The notes beneath the pieces are model-generated. The model did not search any database and had not been told where the DNA came from. It worked only from the letters and a program-made list of their open reading frames with translations. From Gallionella sp. (GTDB lineage: Bacteria > Pseudomonadota > Gammaproteobacteria > Burkholderiales > Gallionellaceae), in NCBI GenBank assembly GCA_028714895.1, contig JAQTLM010000010.1:1-64000 (forward strand): a stretch of 64,000 bases of DNA, read 5' to 3'. The translations under genes and the position numbers were made by a program. Of the stretch, positions 16,600 to 25,204 are shown piece by piece (positions within the stretch are counted from its first letter, which is position 1; each line of letters starts with the position of its first letter).

Positions 16600-17145
16600 A
16601 TGGCAATACAGTTCATCATCGGCTTGGTAATGGCAATTTGGGTGCTCTATGACGCCAAGAAAATCGGTGTCAGAAAAGGGCTTGTATCTGGAATCGGCAA
16701 CCTGAGTCCATGGGGCTGGTTCTGGCTAACCTCGATTTTGGGGATTATCGGCTTCGGCATCTACTGGTATCACCGTGGAAAGCTCATCGAAGCCGTGGCA
16801 GCAGGTTCCTCGAATTCCGCAATCCAAGATTCAACTCCTATCGTCGTTCCTTCGTCTGGGCAACAAACCAAAATGAACCCGCTTAAGGTTATCGGTGTTG
16901 TATTAGGTGCTTTGGTCTTGTTTGCCGTACTCCAAGAGTCTGGGATGAAAGGCATTCACAACAAGGTAGCAGAAGATGCAGTAAAACAGTATGAAATTGC
17001 CGCAAGGAGCGGTACGGCAATTGATGTTTGTGTGCAAGCTGGGTTTGTTTCCGCTGCATATCTTCAAGCACAAGACGAACCTGCTTATAAAAGGTGGAAA
17101 AATATCGAGCAGACTGACTGCGGCAATGCCGGAATACACAGATAA
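16600..17145 (+). CDS. multi-pass membrane protein of unknown function
   Basis: 181 residues. The first 65 contain two hydrophobic helices separated by DAKKIGVRKGLVSGIGNLSP, with a Trp-rich segment (WGWFWLTSILGIIGFGIYWY). A third helix (VIGVVLGALVLFAVL) lies around residues 90-105, and the C-terminal about 70 residues hold two Cys in a helical domain. GGGGGT precedes ATG 16600. It follows the three envelope paralogues by 48 bases and may be co-expressed. No named family is recognised with confidence. Confidence 0.6.
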   Translation: MAIQFIIGLVMAIWVLYDAKKIGVRKGLVSGIGNLSPWGWFWLTSILGIIGFGIYWYHRGKLIEAVAAGSSNSAIQDSTPIVVPSSGQQTKMNPLKVIGVVLGALVLFAVLQESGMKGIHNKVAEDAVKQYEIAARSGTAIDVCVQAGFVSAAYLQAQDEPAYKRWKNIEQTDCGNAGIHR

Positions 17146-17181
17146 AAAAGTTAATTTCAATAACTTGAATAGGTGAGAATT

Positions 17182-17721
17182 ATGAATGCAAAAAAATGGA
17201 AACATGGTGTAGTGGTTGTGGCGGCTTTAATTTTGTCAGCTTGTGCAACTCCCCCAGCTCCTCCACCAACTTGGAACTCGCATTCACCCGAAAATGAGGC
17301 CGCTGAATATACCCCGTATTTAACCAATGGCAGTGGAACAATAACTGGACAGGCATTTCTTAAGCAACGTGGTGGCGGTGTGGTCGTGGCAGCTGGGCAA
17401 GTTGTTACTCTTGACCCAGCAACATCATCAGCTATCGAGTGGTGGAAGAAGGCGGGCACAAATTATGAGCTCCGAGAACTTACGCATCCGTCAACGGACT
17501 TCCAAAAAGCCAGAAAAACAGCAGTCGCGGACGCAAGTGGAAAGTTTACGTTTAGTAATCTACCTACTGGCAAGTATTTTGTACGCACCATATTGACTTG
17601 GGAGGTTCCATTTCATGGAATGCAAGGGGGCGTATTGGGGGAGATAGTCGAGGTAAAGGATAACCAAGTAAACAATTTAATCCTGAATCACTATGCACCG
17701 GATTATCCAGACCAAAAATAA
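17182..17721 (+). CDS. lipoprotein with carboxypeptidase-regulatory-like domain
   Basis: 179 residues from ATG 17182 (AGGTGA upstream; a GTG at 17173 is in frame). The signal peptide ends in the lipobox LSAC (Cys at residue 21), followed by a Pro-rich linker. Around residues 50-150 lie patterns of a beta-sandwich carboxypeptidase-regulatory-like domain: GTITGQAFLKQRGGG and ADASGKFTFSNLPTGKYFV. Such domains occur in surface or periplasmic proteins. It is the last clear gene before the right end of the element. Confidence 0.65.
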   Translation: MNAKKWKHGVVVVAALILSACATPPAPPPTWNSHSPENEAAEYTPYLTNGSGTITGQAFLKQRGGGVVVAAGQVVTLDPATSSAIEWWKKAGTNYELRELTHPSTDFQKARKTAVADASGKFTFSNLPTGKYFVRTILTWEVPFHGMQGGVLGEIVEVKDNQVNNLILNHYAPDYPDQK

Positions 17722-17729
17722 CACTTTTC

Positions 17730-17840
17730 ATGATTCAGCAATTAAACGCTATAGCTAATCAACTTATGGCTGAGGGAATGGAGGTGCTGGTCGGGGTTTT
17801 GGGAAATGTCGTTATGGGTTTAGGGCAAGAAAGGCACTGA
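17730..17840 (+). CDS. possible 36-residue peptide
   Basis: A short open frame from ATG 17730 with no ribosome binding site, reading MIQQLNAIANQLMAEG and then a hydrophobic stretch. It could be chance or a remnant. The surrounding 17722-17987 interval otherwise holds only the right arm sites of the element. Confidence 0.15.
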   Translation: MIQQLNAIANQLMAEGMEVLVGVLGNVVMGLGQERH

Positions 17841-17916
17841 CGCAATTTGATGGTTACGTTAACATCTATGCATCGTATTGCCCGGCAGGGCTGGCTGTGA
17901 CAACACACAAGGCAAT

Positions 17917-17940
17917 ACCCCACAAAATGCCCCACATAAA
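17917..17940 (+). other. right integrase arm-type repeats
   Basis: CCCCACA at 17918-17924 and 17930-17936, same orientation and same 12-bp phasing as the left pair at 4158-4176. Flanking bases also agree (ACCCCACAA in both). Together they mark the two ends of the element. Confidence 0.65.
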
Positions 17941-17987
17941 AGACTTATTGCAATCAATTGCAATTAAATCAATATGATTATACTTTT

Positions 17988-18009
17988 ATGAAACTTGCTA
18001 CCTGGAACG
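17988..18009 (+). other. attR of the integrative element
   Basis: Matches attL at 4018-4039 in 20 of 22 positions, including the exact GCTACCTGGAACG at 17997-18009. It is the start of the intact xthA gene, so the element supplies or restores the first codons of its target on integration. Confidence 0.85.
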
Positions 18010-18752
18010 TCAACTCGCTGAAAGTGCGTCTGCCGCAGGTATTGGACTGGCTTGCCGCCAACCCGGTCGATACGTTGTGTTTGCAGGAGACCAAGCAGCA
18101 GGACAAGGATTTTCCGCAGGCCGAATTGCAGGCGGCGGGTTATCACAGCGTATTCAGCGGACAGAAGACCTACAACGGCGTGGCGATCCTGAGCCGCACA
18201 CCCGCCGGCGACGTGCAGATGGGCATCCCGGATTTCGCCGATGAGCACAAGCGCGTCATCGCCGCCACGATCAACGATATTCGCGTGGTATGCGTGTATG
18301 TGCCAAACGGCCAGAGCGTCGATTCCGACAAGTATCACTACAAGCTTGCGTGGCTCGCCGCATTGCACGGCTGGCTCAAAGCAGAGCTGACGCGCTATCC
18401 GAAACTGGCGCTGCTGGGCGACTACAACATCGCGCCGGAAGACCGCGATGTCTATGACCCGGTGGCCTGGCAAGGCAACGTGCTGGTCAGCGAGCCGGAG
18501 CGGCAACAGTTCCGCAACCTGTTGCAGCTCGGCCTGCGCGACAGCTTCCGCCTGTTCGAGCAGCCCGAAAAATCCTATTCCTGGTGGGACTACCGCATGA
18601 TGGCGTTTCGCCGCAACACGGGGCTGCGCATCGACCACATCATGGTCAGCGAGCCGCTGGCGGCGCAATGCAAAAGCTGCGTGATCGACAAAGCCCCACG
18701 CAAACTGGAGCGCCCTTCCGACCATACGCCGGTGGTCGTGGAGTTGGGGTAG
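17988..18752 (+). CDS. xthA: exodeoxyribonuclease III
   Basis: A 254-residue AP endonuclease/3'-5' exonuclease of base-excision repair (exonuclease III/EEP family). The start MKLATWNVNSLKVRLPQVL is canonical. Catalytic landmarks are present: LQETKQQD with the metal-binding Glu, YNGVAILSR, LGDYNIAPEDRDVY with Asp/Asn, YSWWDYR and the terminal SDHTPV His. The gene is intact although its native promoter and coupled upstream gene were separated from it by the element; no Shine-Dalgarno sequence lies before ATG 17988. Confidence 0.95.
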   Translation: MKLATWNVNSLKVRLPQVLDWLAANPVDTLCLQETKQQDKDFPQAELQAAGYHSVFSGQKTYNGVAILSRTPAGDVQMGIPDFADEHKRVIAATINDIRVVCVYVPNGQSVDSDKYHYKLAWLAALHGWLKAELTRYPKLALLGDYNIAPEDRDVYDPVAWQGNVLVSEPERQQFRNLLQLGLRDSFRLFEQPEKSYSWWDYRMMAFRRNTGLRIDHIMVSEPLAAQCKSCVIDKAPRKLERPSDHTPVVVELG

Positions 18753-18812
18753 TGGGGGCGCACATATTGGGTTATATTAAGCCGAACCCGCAACCACGAC
18801 GGTTAATGAATT

Positions 18813-19802
18813 TTGCCTAACGCCACTCCCGAAATAACCCTTTCCGCGCGCAACCTGTCGCGCCGCTTCGGCAATCGCCAAGTCATTCATAACGTGTCGC
18901 TGGAATTAAGGCGCGGCGAGGTGCTGGGCTTGCTCGGGCACAACGGCGCGGGAAAAACCACCACGCTGCAAATGCTGACGGGCTGCTTGTTGCCGGATAG
19001 TGCCGAAAAAAATGGATGCAGCATCGAAATCTGCGGCATCGACCTGTTGCGCCGGCCCACGCTGGCCAAGGCGCACATCGGCTATCTGCCGGAAACCCCG
19101 CCGTTATACCGCGAACTCAGCGTGAATGATTACCTGATTTTTGCCGCGCGCCTGCGTGGCATGAAGCCGGGCGCCGCCGCCGAAGCGCTCATCCAGACCA
19201 GGCAACGCTGCGGCCTGGACGCGGTCGGCAAAAAAATCATCGGCACGCTGTCCAAAGGCTATCAGCAGCGCGTCGGCATCGCGCAGGCCATCATTCACCG
19301 TCCCGCTGTGATCGTGCTCGACGAACCTACCGTCGGCCTCGACCCCACGCAGATACGCGATATCCGCACCCTGATCCGCGAATTGGGCGACAGCAGCAGC
19401 GTGATCCTCTCCACCCATTTGCTCGGCGAGGTGCAAAGCGTGTGCGACCGCGTGGAGATCATGCAGCACGGCAAACTGATCTATGGCGACACCAGCGCGC
19501 GCATGCAGAAGTACGGAGGCATCTCCGGCTTCATTATCAGCCTGCGCAACCCGCCGCCCTTGAGCGAACTGGAGGGCATTGTGGGCGTCAGCAGCGTCGA
19601 ACCGCTTTCCGCCACGCAGTTCCGCGTGCTGCATGCGCCGGATACCAATCCCAGCGGCGCGCTGCTCACTCTGGCGGAGCGCCAAGGCTGGCAACTGGAG
19701 CAACTCACACCGCTGCAAGCCACGCTGGAAGAGGTGTTTGCCCGAATTACCGATGCCGGGATCACCGATGGCGAAAAAAATACTACAGGGGAAACCTCAT
19801 GA
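18813..19802 (+). CDS. ABC transporter ATPase, GldA-like
   Basis: 329-residue ABC ATPase with Walker A GHNGAGKT, signature LSKGYQQR, Walker B VIVLDEPTVGLD and H-loop STHLL. A C-terminal extension of about 90 residues is typical of ABC-2 type exporters such as GldA. The likely start is TTG 18813, because the nearest ATG upstream is out of frame. It overlaps the permease start (ATGA) and forms an operon with the permease and a GldG-type protein. Substrate unknown. Confidence 0.88.
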   Translation: MPNATPEITLSARNLSRRFGNRQVIHNVSLELRRGEVLGLLGHNGAGKTTTLQMLTGCLLPDSAEKNGCSIEICGIDLLRRPTLAKAHIGYLPETPPLYRELSVNDYLIFAARLRGMKPGAAAEALIQTRQRCGLDAVGKKIIGTLSKGYQQRVGIAQAIIHRPAVIVLDEPTVGLDPTQIRDIRTLIRELGDSSSVILSTHLLGEVQSVCDRVEIMQHGKLIYGDTSARMQKYGGISGFIISLRNPPPLSELEGIVGVSSVEPLSATQFRVLHAPDTNPSGALLTLAERQGWQLEQLTPLQATLEEVFARITDAGITDGEKNTTGETS

Positions 19803-20542
19803 TCCGCCTGCTTGCCCTGCGCGAACTGCGCAGCCTGTTTTCCATGCCCTCCACCTGGTTCGCGCTCGCCGTGCTGCAATTCATTTTTGCGTGGTTCTTC
19901 CTGGCGCGGCTGGATGCGTTTCTGGAGATCCAGCCGCAGTTCGCGCAACTCGCCAATCCGCCCGGCGTGACGATCACGATCGCCGCCCCGTTGTTCAACA
20001 CGGCCGCGCTGTTGCTGATGATGCTGGCGCCGATGTTCACCATGCGCCTGATCGCCGAGGAACGCCGCAACCAGACGCTCACGCTGCTGCTCTCGGCACC
20101 GCTGTCCAGCCGCCACATCGTGCTCGGCAAATTTTTCGGCCTGCTGATTTTTCTGGCCGCGCTGATGACCGGCGTGCCGCTGATGCTCTACACCCTGGCG
20201 TTCGGCACCGCGCTCGATCACGGCCTGCTGTTGAGCAATATGCTCGGCCTGCTGCTGCTCACCGCCAGCTATGTCGCGGTGGGATTGTATGTTTCCGCGC
20301 TCACCACCCAGCCGGTCATCGCCGCCATCGGCGCATTGGCGGTACTGGTCGGGCTGTGGCTGGCCGACATCGGCGCGGCGGCGGAAGACTCGCCCTGGCA
20401 TCTCATCTCGCCGCTCAATCATTTCCAGAATTTCAACGCCGGTTTGCTGGACAGCGGCGATGCCGCATTCTTCGTGCTGTTCAGCCTGTTCTTCCTGCTG
20501 CTGGCGATGCGCCGTATCCACAATAACCGCATATACGGGTGA
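19799..20542 (+). CDS. ABC-2 type permease, GldF-like
   Basis: 247 residues from ATG 19799, with six hydrophobic segments spread through the protein and the family pattern MRLIAEERRNQTLTLLLSAP after the second segment, a hallmark of ABC-2/GldF permeases. It overlaps the ATPase stop and ends 3 bases before the GldG-like gene. Inner membrane. GldF-type transporters are found in gliding bacteria but also widely in non-gliders, where the cargo is unknown. Confidence 0.88.
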   Translation: MIRLLALRELRSLFSMPSTWFALAVLQFIFAWFFLARLDAFLEIQPQFAQLANPPGVTITIAAPLFNTAALLLMMLAPMFTMRLIAEERRNQTLTLLLSAPLSSRHIVLGKFFGLLIFLAALMTGVPLMLYTLAFGTALDHGLLLSNMLGLLLLTASYVAVGLYVSALTTQPVIAAIGALAVLVGLWLADIGAAAEDSPWHLISPLNHFQNFNAGLLDSGDAAFFVLFSLFFLLLAMRRIHNNRIYG

Positions 20543-20545
20543 GCC

Positions 20546-21910
20546 ATGCTGCGTAAATTTTTTACCTCACCGCTCTTGCGCAACCTACTGTTCGTGCTGC
20601 TGTTGCTGGGCATCGCGTCGGGCCTGGGCTACCTTGCCACGCGCTATCATGTGCAGCGCGACATCACGCACAATGCCAGCAACAGCCTGGAACCCGCCAG
20701 TGTGGAGGTGCTCAGGCAACTCGGCGGCCCGGTCAACATCACGGTGTATGCCACCGAACAGGACGCGCGCCTCGGCGACATCCGCAAAATCATCCGCAAC
20801 TTCATGTCGCTCTATCAGCGGTACAAGCACGACATACAACTGGTGTTCATTGATCCGGAGAAAGAGCCCGAAAAAGCCCGCGCGGCGCGCGTCCAGCTCA
20901 ACGGCGAGATGGTGGTCGAATACGCCGGGCGCAGCGAGCACCTTACCCAGCTCAACGAACCCATCCTTACCGGCACCCTGCTGCGCCTGGCGCACAGCCG
21001 CGACCAGACGGTGATGTATCTGGACGGGCACGGCGAGCGCAAATTGGACGGCATCGCCAACCACGATTTGGGCGAGCCGTTCGGCGCAAAACTCAAGCAG
21101 AACGGTTTCCGTATCGGCAGCCTGAATCTGGCGCTGGCGCAGGAAGTGCCCGGCAATGCCAGCGTATTGGTGATTACCCAGCCGCAGGTCGATCTCATGC
21201 CCGGCGAAGTGGATAAACTGCTGCGTTATGTCGAGCGCGGCGGCAACCTGCTCTGGCTGGTGGATGCCGAACCGCTGCACGGGCTGGAGCGCCTCGCCGA
21301 AAAACTCGACCTGCTGCTGCCGCCCGGCACCGTGATCGACCCGGCCGCCAGCGGGATGAACGCACCCGCCACCTGGGCGCTGGGCGCCGTCTATCCGCCG
21401 CACGCGATCACGCGCAATTTCAACCTGATCACCGCTTTTCCTTCCGCGCGTCCGCTGAGTTGGAATGAAAACCCGGACTGGCAACACAGCGTACTGGTGG
21501 AAGTCGCCGCGCGCGGCTGGGTGAGCCGCAACGCGGCCAGCGTCAAAACGCTCGGCGACAAACCGCGCTTCGATAAACAGCACGATACCCCCGGTCCCGT
21601 CATCATCGCGGCGGCGCTGCAACGCAACATCAACGACCGCGAACAGCGCATCGTGGTGGTCGGCAACGGCGCGTTCCTCGCCAACAGCTTCGCCGGCAAC
21701 GGCGGTAACGTAGATTTGGGCGTGAATATGGTAAACTGGCTGGCCGGCGAAGAACATCTCATCACCCTGCAGCCGCGCGCCGCGAAGGACAGCAATCTGA
21801 CCCTGAGCAAAACGCAACTCACCGCCATCGGCATCGGTTTCCTGCTCGGCTTGCCGCTGCTGCTGGCAGGGGTGGGGGTCTATATCTGGTGGAAACGCCG
21901 CCGCACGTAA
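20546..21910 (+). CDS. GldG-family auxiliary protein of the ABC exporter
   Basis: 454 residues: an N-terminal membrane helix (NLLFVLLLLGIASGLGYLA), a large periplasmic DUF4350/GldG-like domain (VNITVYATEQDARLGDIRKI and later VMYLDGHGERKLDG, LVITQPQVDLMPGEVDKLL), and a C-terminal helix followed by a KRRR tail that stops transfer. The type of protein is firm from the operon order ATPase-permease-GldG. The N-terminal half resembles the unstructured-glutaredoxin-like fold of intraflagellar-transport-like domains, but this is not needed for the call. Confidence 0.85.
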   Translation: MLRKFFTSPLLRNLLFVLLLLGIASGLGYLATRYHVQRDITHNASNSLEPASVEVLRQLGGPVNITVYATEQDARLGDIRKIIRNFMSLYQRYKHDIQLVFIDPEKEPEKARAARVQLNGEMVVEYAGRSEHLTQLNEPILTGTLLRLAHSRDQTVMYLDGHGERKLDGIANHDLGEPFGAKLKQNGFRIGSLNLALAQEVPGNASVLVITQPQVDLMPGEVDKLLRYVERGGNLLWLVDAEPLHGLERLAEKLDLLLPPGTVIDPAASGMNAPATWALGAVYPPHAITRNFNLITAFPSARPLSWNENPDWQHSVLVEVAARGWVSRNAASVKTLGDKPRFDKQHDTPGPVIIAAALQRNINDREQRIVVVGNGAFLANSFAGNGGNVDLGVNMVNWLAGEEHLITLQPRAAKDSNLTLSKTQLTAIGIGFLLGLPLLLAGVGVYIWWKRRRT

Positions 21911-21928
21911 TCAACCTGAAGTGGCTGT

Positions 21929-22040
21929 AGGGGCACCTCTAATAATTCGTCACACCGGCGAAGGCCGGTGTCCAGCCTCTTGAAAAAACTGGATTCCGGC
22001 CTTCGCCGGAATGACAAAATTTAATTTTTCGAGGTTCCCT
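21929..22040. repeat. MITE-like element, full copy
   Basis: About 112 bp with imperfect terminal inverted repeats (AGGGGCACCTC at the left, GAGGTTCCCT at the right) enclosing two hairpins: CACCGGCGAAGGCCGGTG and TTCCGGCCTTCGCCGGAA. A shortened relative lies at 52354-52423. It fills the gap between the GldG-like gene and mutM and could also stop transcription. Confidence 0.6.
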
Positions 22041-22050
22041 TTACATAACC

Positions 22051-22881
22051 ATGCCCGAACTGCCGGAAGTAGAAATCACGCGGCGCGGACTGGCCGCGCA
22101 TCTCACCGGCCTGACCGTTGCGGATGCCGTCATCCGCCACCCCAGGCTGCGCTGGCCGATTCCGAAAAACCTGACTAAGCTGCTGCGCGGACAAACCATT
22201 CGCGCGCTCAAGCGGCGCGGCAAATATCTGCTGGTTGAATTCGATCACGGCACCTTGATCCTGCACCTTGGCATGTCCGGCAGCCTGCGCATCCTGCCCG
22301 CCGGCACGCCGCCGGAAAAACACGACCACTTCGATCTGGTGCTGAGCAACGGCACGCTGGTGCGCCTGCGCGACCCGCGCCGCTTCGGCGCGGTGCTGTT
22401 GCATGGCGGCGATGTGCATACTCACCCGCTGCTCGCCACCCTCGGCCCCGAACCGCTGCCAGATAAATTTGGAGAAGATGGCTTCAATGCGCGCTATCTC
22501 CATCAAGCCACGCGCGGACGCAGCATCGCGATCAAGCAACTCATCATGAACAGTCGCGTGGTAGTTGGCGTGGGCAACATCTACGCCAACGAAGCGCTTT
22601 TCCGCGCCGGCATCAGACCGCAACTCGCCGCCGGAAAACTCAGCCTGCCGCGCTGCGCAAAATTAGTGGCAGAAATCCGCGCAACCCTGACCGAGGCCAT
22701 CCAACTCGGCGGCAGCACCTTGCGCGACTTCGTGAATGCGTCGGGGCAACCCGGCTACTTCCAGCAGCACTATTGGGTGTACGGACGCGGTGGTGAACCG
22801 TGCCGCAAGTGCGGCGCACCCATCCAGCAAATCAAGCAAGGGCAACGATCCAGTTTCTACTGCAAGCACTGCCAAAAATGA
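22051..22881 (+). CDS. mutM: formamidopyrimidine-DNA glycosylase
   Basis: 276-residue bifunctional glycosylase/AP lyase removing 8-oxoguanine from DNA. The N-terminus [14 protein letters not shown] carries the catalytic Pro2 and Glu3. [19 protein letters not shown] and [13 protein letters not shown] are family blocks, and the C-terminal zinc finger is C-x2-C ... C-x2-C (CRKCGAP ... YCKHC). Length is normal. It is one of two 8-oxoG repair genes here, with mutY at 37.4 kb. Confidence 0.97.
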   Translation: MPELPEVEITRRGLAAHLTGLTVADAVIRHPRLRWPIPKNLTKLLRGQTIRALKRRGKYLLVEFDHGTLILHLGMSGSLRILPAGTPPEKHDHFDLVLSNGTLVRLRDPRRFGAVLLHGGDVHTHPLLATLGPEPLPDKFGEDGFNARYLHQATRGRSIAIKQLIMNSRVVVGVGNIYANEALFRAGIRPQLAAGKLSLPRCAKLVAEIRATLTEAIQLGGSTLRDFVNASGQPGYFQQHYWVYGRGGEPCRKCGAPIQQIKQGQRSSFYCKHCQK

Positions 22882-22926
22882 CCTCCATTTATGCTAGAGT
22901 TTGCCCACACTTAATCTGAGGTCGAT

Positions 22927-23109
22927 ATGAAATACATCCTGTTCGCCATCATGCTATTGCTCAGCGCATGCGATCGCTCGTCCACCCCGACACCGAAGAT
23001 CGCGGCACCGCAACGCGAGGCGCTGGAACAGGCCAAGGGTGTCGATCAAACGTTGCAAAAAGCAACCGAAGAGCAGCAGAAAAACATCAGTGATGCCGAA
23101 GGAAAATAG
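22927..23109 (+). CDS. small lipoprotein
   Basis: 60 residues: MKYILFAIMLLLSAC is a lipoprotein signal with LSAC lipobox (Cys 15). The mature part is a short charged helix rich in Gln, Lys and Glu. GAGGTCG precedes ATG 22927. Such small lipoproteins next to mutM occur in related betaproteobacteria; function unknown. Confidence 0.6.
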   Translation: MKYILFAIMLLLSACDRSSTPTPKIAAPQREALEQAKGVDQTLQKATEEQQKNISDAEGK

Positions 23110-23168
23110 CCGTCAAGCCTTCTCATATTGTTGCCGGGTTACGCTACGCTAACCCACCTGCACATTAC

Positions 23169-24011
23169 ATGAAAATCTCCATGCGCCTCTTGCTCGCCCT
23201 GTTTCTACCCGCTTTAACGCTCGCGCCTGTCGCGCACGCCGAGCGATTGCCGCGCCCTGATCATGTAGTCGTGGTGATTGAGGAGAATCGCGGCTATTCG
23301 CAGATCATGGATATGCGCAATGGTAATTCGTACATCCACGCGCTGGCGAGGCGAGGCGTGTTGTTCACGCAGTCTTATGGCGTCACGCATCCGAGCCAGC
23401 CGAATTATCTGGCGCTGTTTTCCGGCGCCACGCAGGGCATCACCAGCAATGCCTGCCCGAACAGTTTCAATACCGACAACCTCGCCTCGACCTTGCTGGA
23501 TGCGGGCCTGAGCTTTGCCAGTTTCGCGGAGTCGTTGCCCGCAACGGGCGATTTGAGCTGCTTGTTCGGCGCGTATCAGCGCAAGCATAATCCGCTGAGC
23601 AACTGGCAAGGCACGCGCTTGCCCGCCGGGTTGAACCAACGCTTTGCCGATTTTCCGCAGGATTTTTCCCGGCTGCCCACCGTGTCTTTTGTGATTCCAG
23701 ATCAAAATCACGACATGCACGACGGCAGTTTCTCTGCGGCGGACGACTGGCTGAAGGCGCACATCGCGCCTTATGTGGATTGGGCGTTCAGGCACAACAG
23801 CCTGTTAATTCTCACCTGGGATGAGGATGATTTCAACGCGGGCAATCGCGTCGTGACGATACTGGTGGGGCCGATGGTGAAGACGGGACATAGTGATCAG
23901 CGCATCGATCACTACAATGTGCTGCGCACGCTGCTCGATTCCTACGGCTTGCCTGCACCCGGTGCGGCGCGCGATGCAGAAGCGATCAAGGGTGTCTGGA
24001 AGAAACGCTAG
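23169..24011 (+). CDS. secreted phosphoesterase (acid phosphatase/phospholipase C family)
   Basis: 280 residues with a signal peptide (ending near HAERLP) and a phosphoesterase domain of the PF04185 type. Visible motifs: HVVVVIEENRGYSQI near the start, THPSQPNYLALFSG, PDQNHDMHDG and LILTWDEDDF near the C-terminus, which provide the metal and phosphate ligands (Glu, Asn, Asp, His). Likely periplasmic. Substrate cannot be told; AcpA-like phosphatase is the nearest guess. Confidence 0.8.
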   Translation: MKISMRLLLALFLPALTLAPVAHAERLPRPDHVVVVIEENRGYSQIMDMRNGNSYIHALARRGVLFTQSYGVTHPSQPNYLALFSGATQGITSNACPNSFNTDNLASTLLDAGLSFASFAESLPATGDLSCLFGAYQRKHNPLSNWQGTRLPAGLNQRFADFPQDFSRLPTVSFVIPDQNHDMHDGSFSAADDWLKAHIAPYVDWAFRHNSLLILTWDEDDFNAGNRVVTILVGPMVKTGHSDQRIDHYNVLRTLLDSYGLPAPGAARDAEAIKGVWKKR

Positions 24012-24019
24012 GAAGCATC

Positions 24020-24343
24020 ATGCCGCTGTTTAATGCCAAAAAATCCGCACCGTTCTACCACTGGGAAGAGAACACGCTGGTGCTCAACATCCTGGGGCGC
24101 CCCAATGCGAAGCGCGATGCCATCGGCAAAGTCGTCGGCCATCAACTCGAAGTGTATGCCACCGCCGTTCCGCGTCTGGGCGGCGCTACCGCGCATATGA
24201 TGCGCTATCTGGCGGGCATCTTCGATGTACCGCCAGGCGCGATCCAGGTGGTGTTCGGCGAAAAGAACGTGAACAAGCAGATCAGGGTCAAATCGCCCAA
24301 GCGCTTGCCGGCACCGATTCAATTCGCGGATCGCCCGGAATAA
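24020..24343 (+). CDS. DUF167/YggU family protein
   Basis: 107 residues with the DUF167 pattern: LNILGRPNAKRDAIGKVVG, then GGATAHMMRYLAGIFDVPPG and VVFGEKNVNKQIRVKSP. This small alpha/beta fold has no established biochemical role. It starts 8 bases after the phosphoesterase stop, so it is probably co-transcribed. A convergent terminator follows at 24400. Confidence 0.8.
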   Translation: MPLFNAKKSAPFYHWEENTLVLNILGRPNAKRDAIGKVVGHQLEVYATAVPRLGGATAHMMRYLAGIFDVPPGAIQVVFGEKNVNKQIRVKSPKRLPAPIQFADRPE

Positions 24344-24399
24344 GGAGAGCTGTGCGCTGCCCGACAACGGCTAACCTATATCGGTCCGGACCAAAAACA

Positions 24400-24428
24400 A
24401 AAGCCGCACAGATCAACTGTGCGGCTTT
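24400..24428. terminator. bidirectional intrinsic terminator
   Basis: AAAGCCGCACAG at 24400-24411 and CTGTGCGGCTTT at 24417-24428 form a perfect 12-bp stem with a 5-base loop, flanked by A and T runs. It lies between convergent genes (DUF167 gene and ferredoxin) and can serve both. Confidence 0.9.
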
Positions 24429-24446
24429 TCGCTTGCCGAGTAATGC

Positions 24447-24710
<264 letters not shown>

Positions 24711-24733
24711 CTAGGTTAAATAGTTAAATCAAT

Positions 24734-25204
24734 TTAATATTTTTGCTGCAACCTTGCCGCCACCAAGGGTGAAACGAACTTGCTGACATCGCCGCCGAAG
24801 CGCGCCACCTCGCGCACCATGGTGGCCGAGATGAAGGTATATTGTTCCGCCGGAGTCAGGAATAGCGTTTCCATTTCGGGATACAGATTGCGGTTCATCC
24901 CGGCCAATTGAAACTCGTATTCAAAATCCGACACTGCTCGCAATCCGCGCAACACCACACGCGCATCCTGTGCCTGCACGAAGCTCATCAGCAGGCCGTT
25001 GAAGCCTTCCACGCGCACGTTGGCAAAATCCGCGAACACTTCACGCGCCATATCCACCCGCTCATTCAGCGTGAACAGGGTCTGTGTGCGGCTTTCCGCC
25101 ACCGCCACGATGACTTCGCCGAACAATCCGGCGGCGCGCCGCACCACGTCTTCATGCCCCCGCGTGATGGGGTCGAAAGTCCCCGGATAAACCACCTTAA
25201 TCAT
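24734..25204 (-). CDS. coaD: phosphopantetheine adenylyltransferase
   Basis: 156-residue CoaD, which adenylates 4'-phosphopantetheine in coenzyme A synthesis. The nucleotidyl-transferase signature is clear: [19 protein letters not shown] at the start (with the T/HxGH-type motif RGH) and the end motif [18 protein letters not shown]. The usual beta-strand [18 protein letters not shown] is intact. It overlaps rsmD by 8 bases, the common rsmD-coaD-fdx arrangement. Confidence 0.96.
   Translation of the reverse strand: MIKVVYPGTFDPITRGHEDVVRRAAGLFGEVIVAVAESRTQTLFTLNERVDMAREVFADFANVRVEGFNGLLMSFVQAQDARVVLRGLRAVSDFEYEFQLAGMNRNLYPEMETLFLTPAEQYTFISATMVREVARFGGDVSKFVSPLVAARLQQKY

Noticed and set aside
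17958..17987. Longer xthA start ten codons upstream
   Set aside because: The extra codons lie in element DNA, and MKLATWN is the family start and matches the left att copy.
20585..21817. Long minus-strand open frame opposite the GldG-like gene
   Set aside because: Composition typical of an antisense shadow; the plus-strand gene fits its operon.
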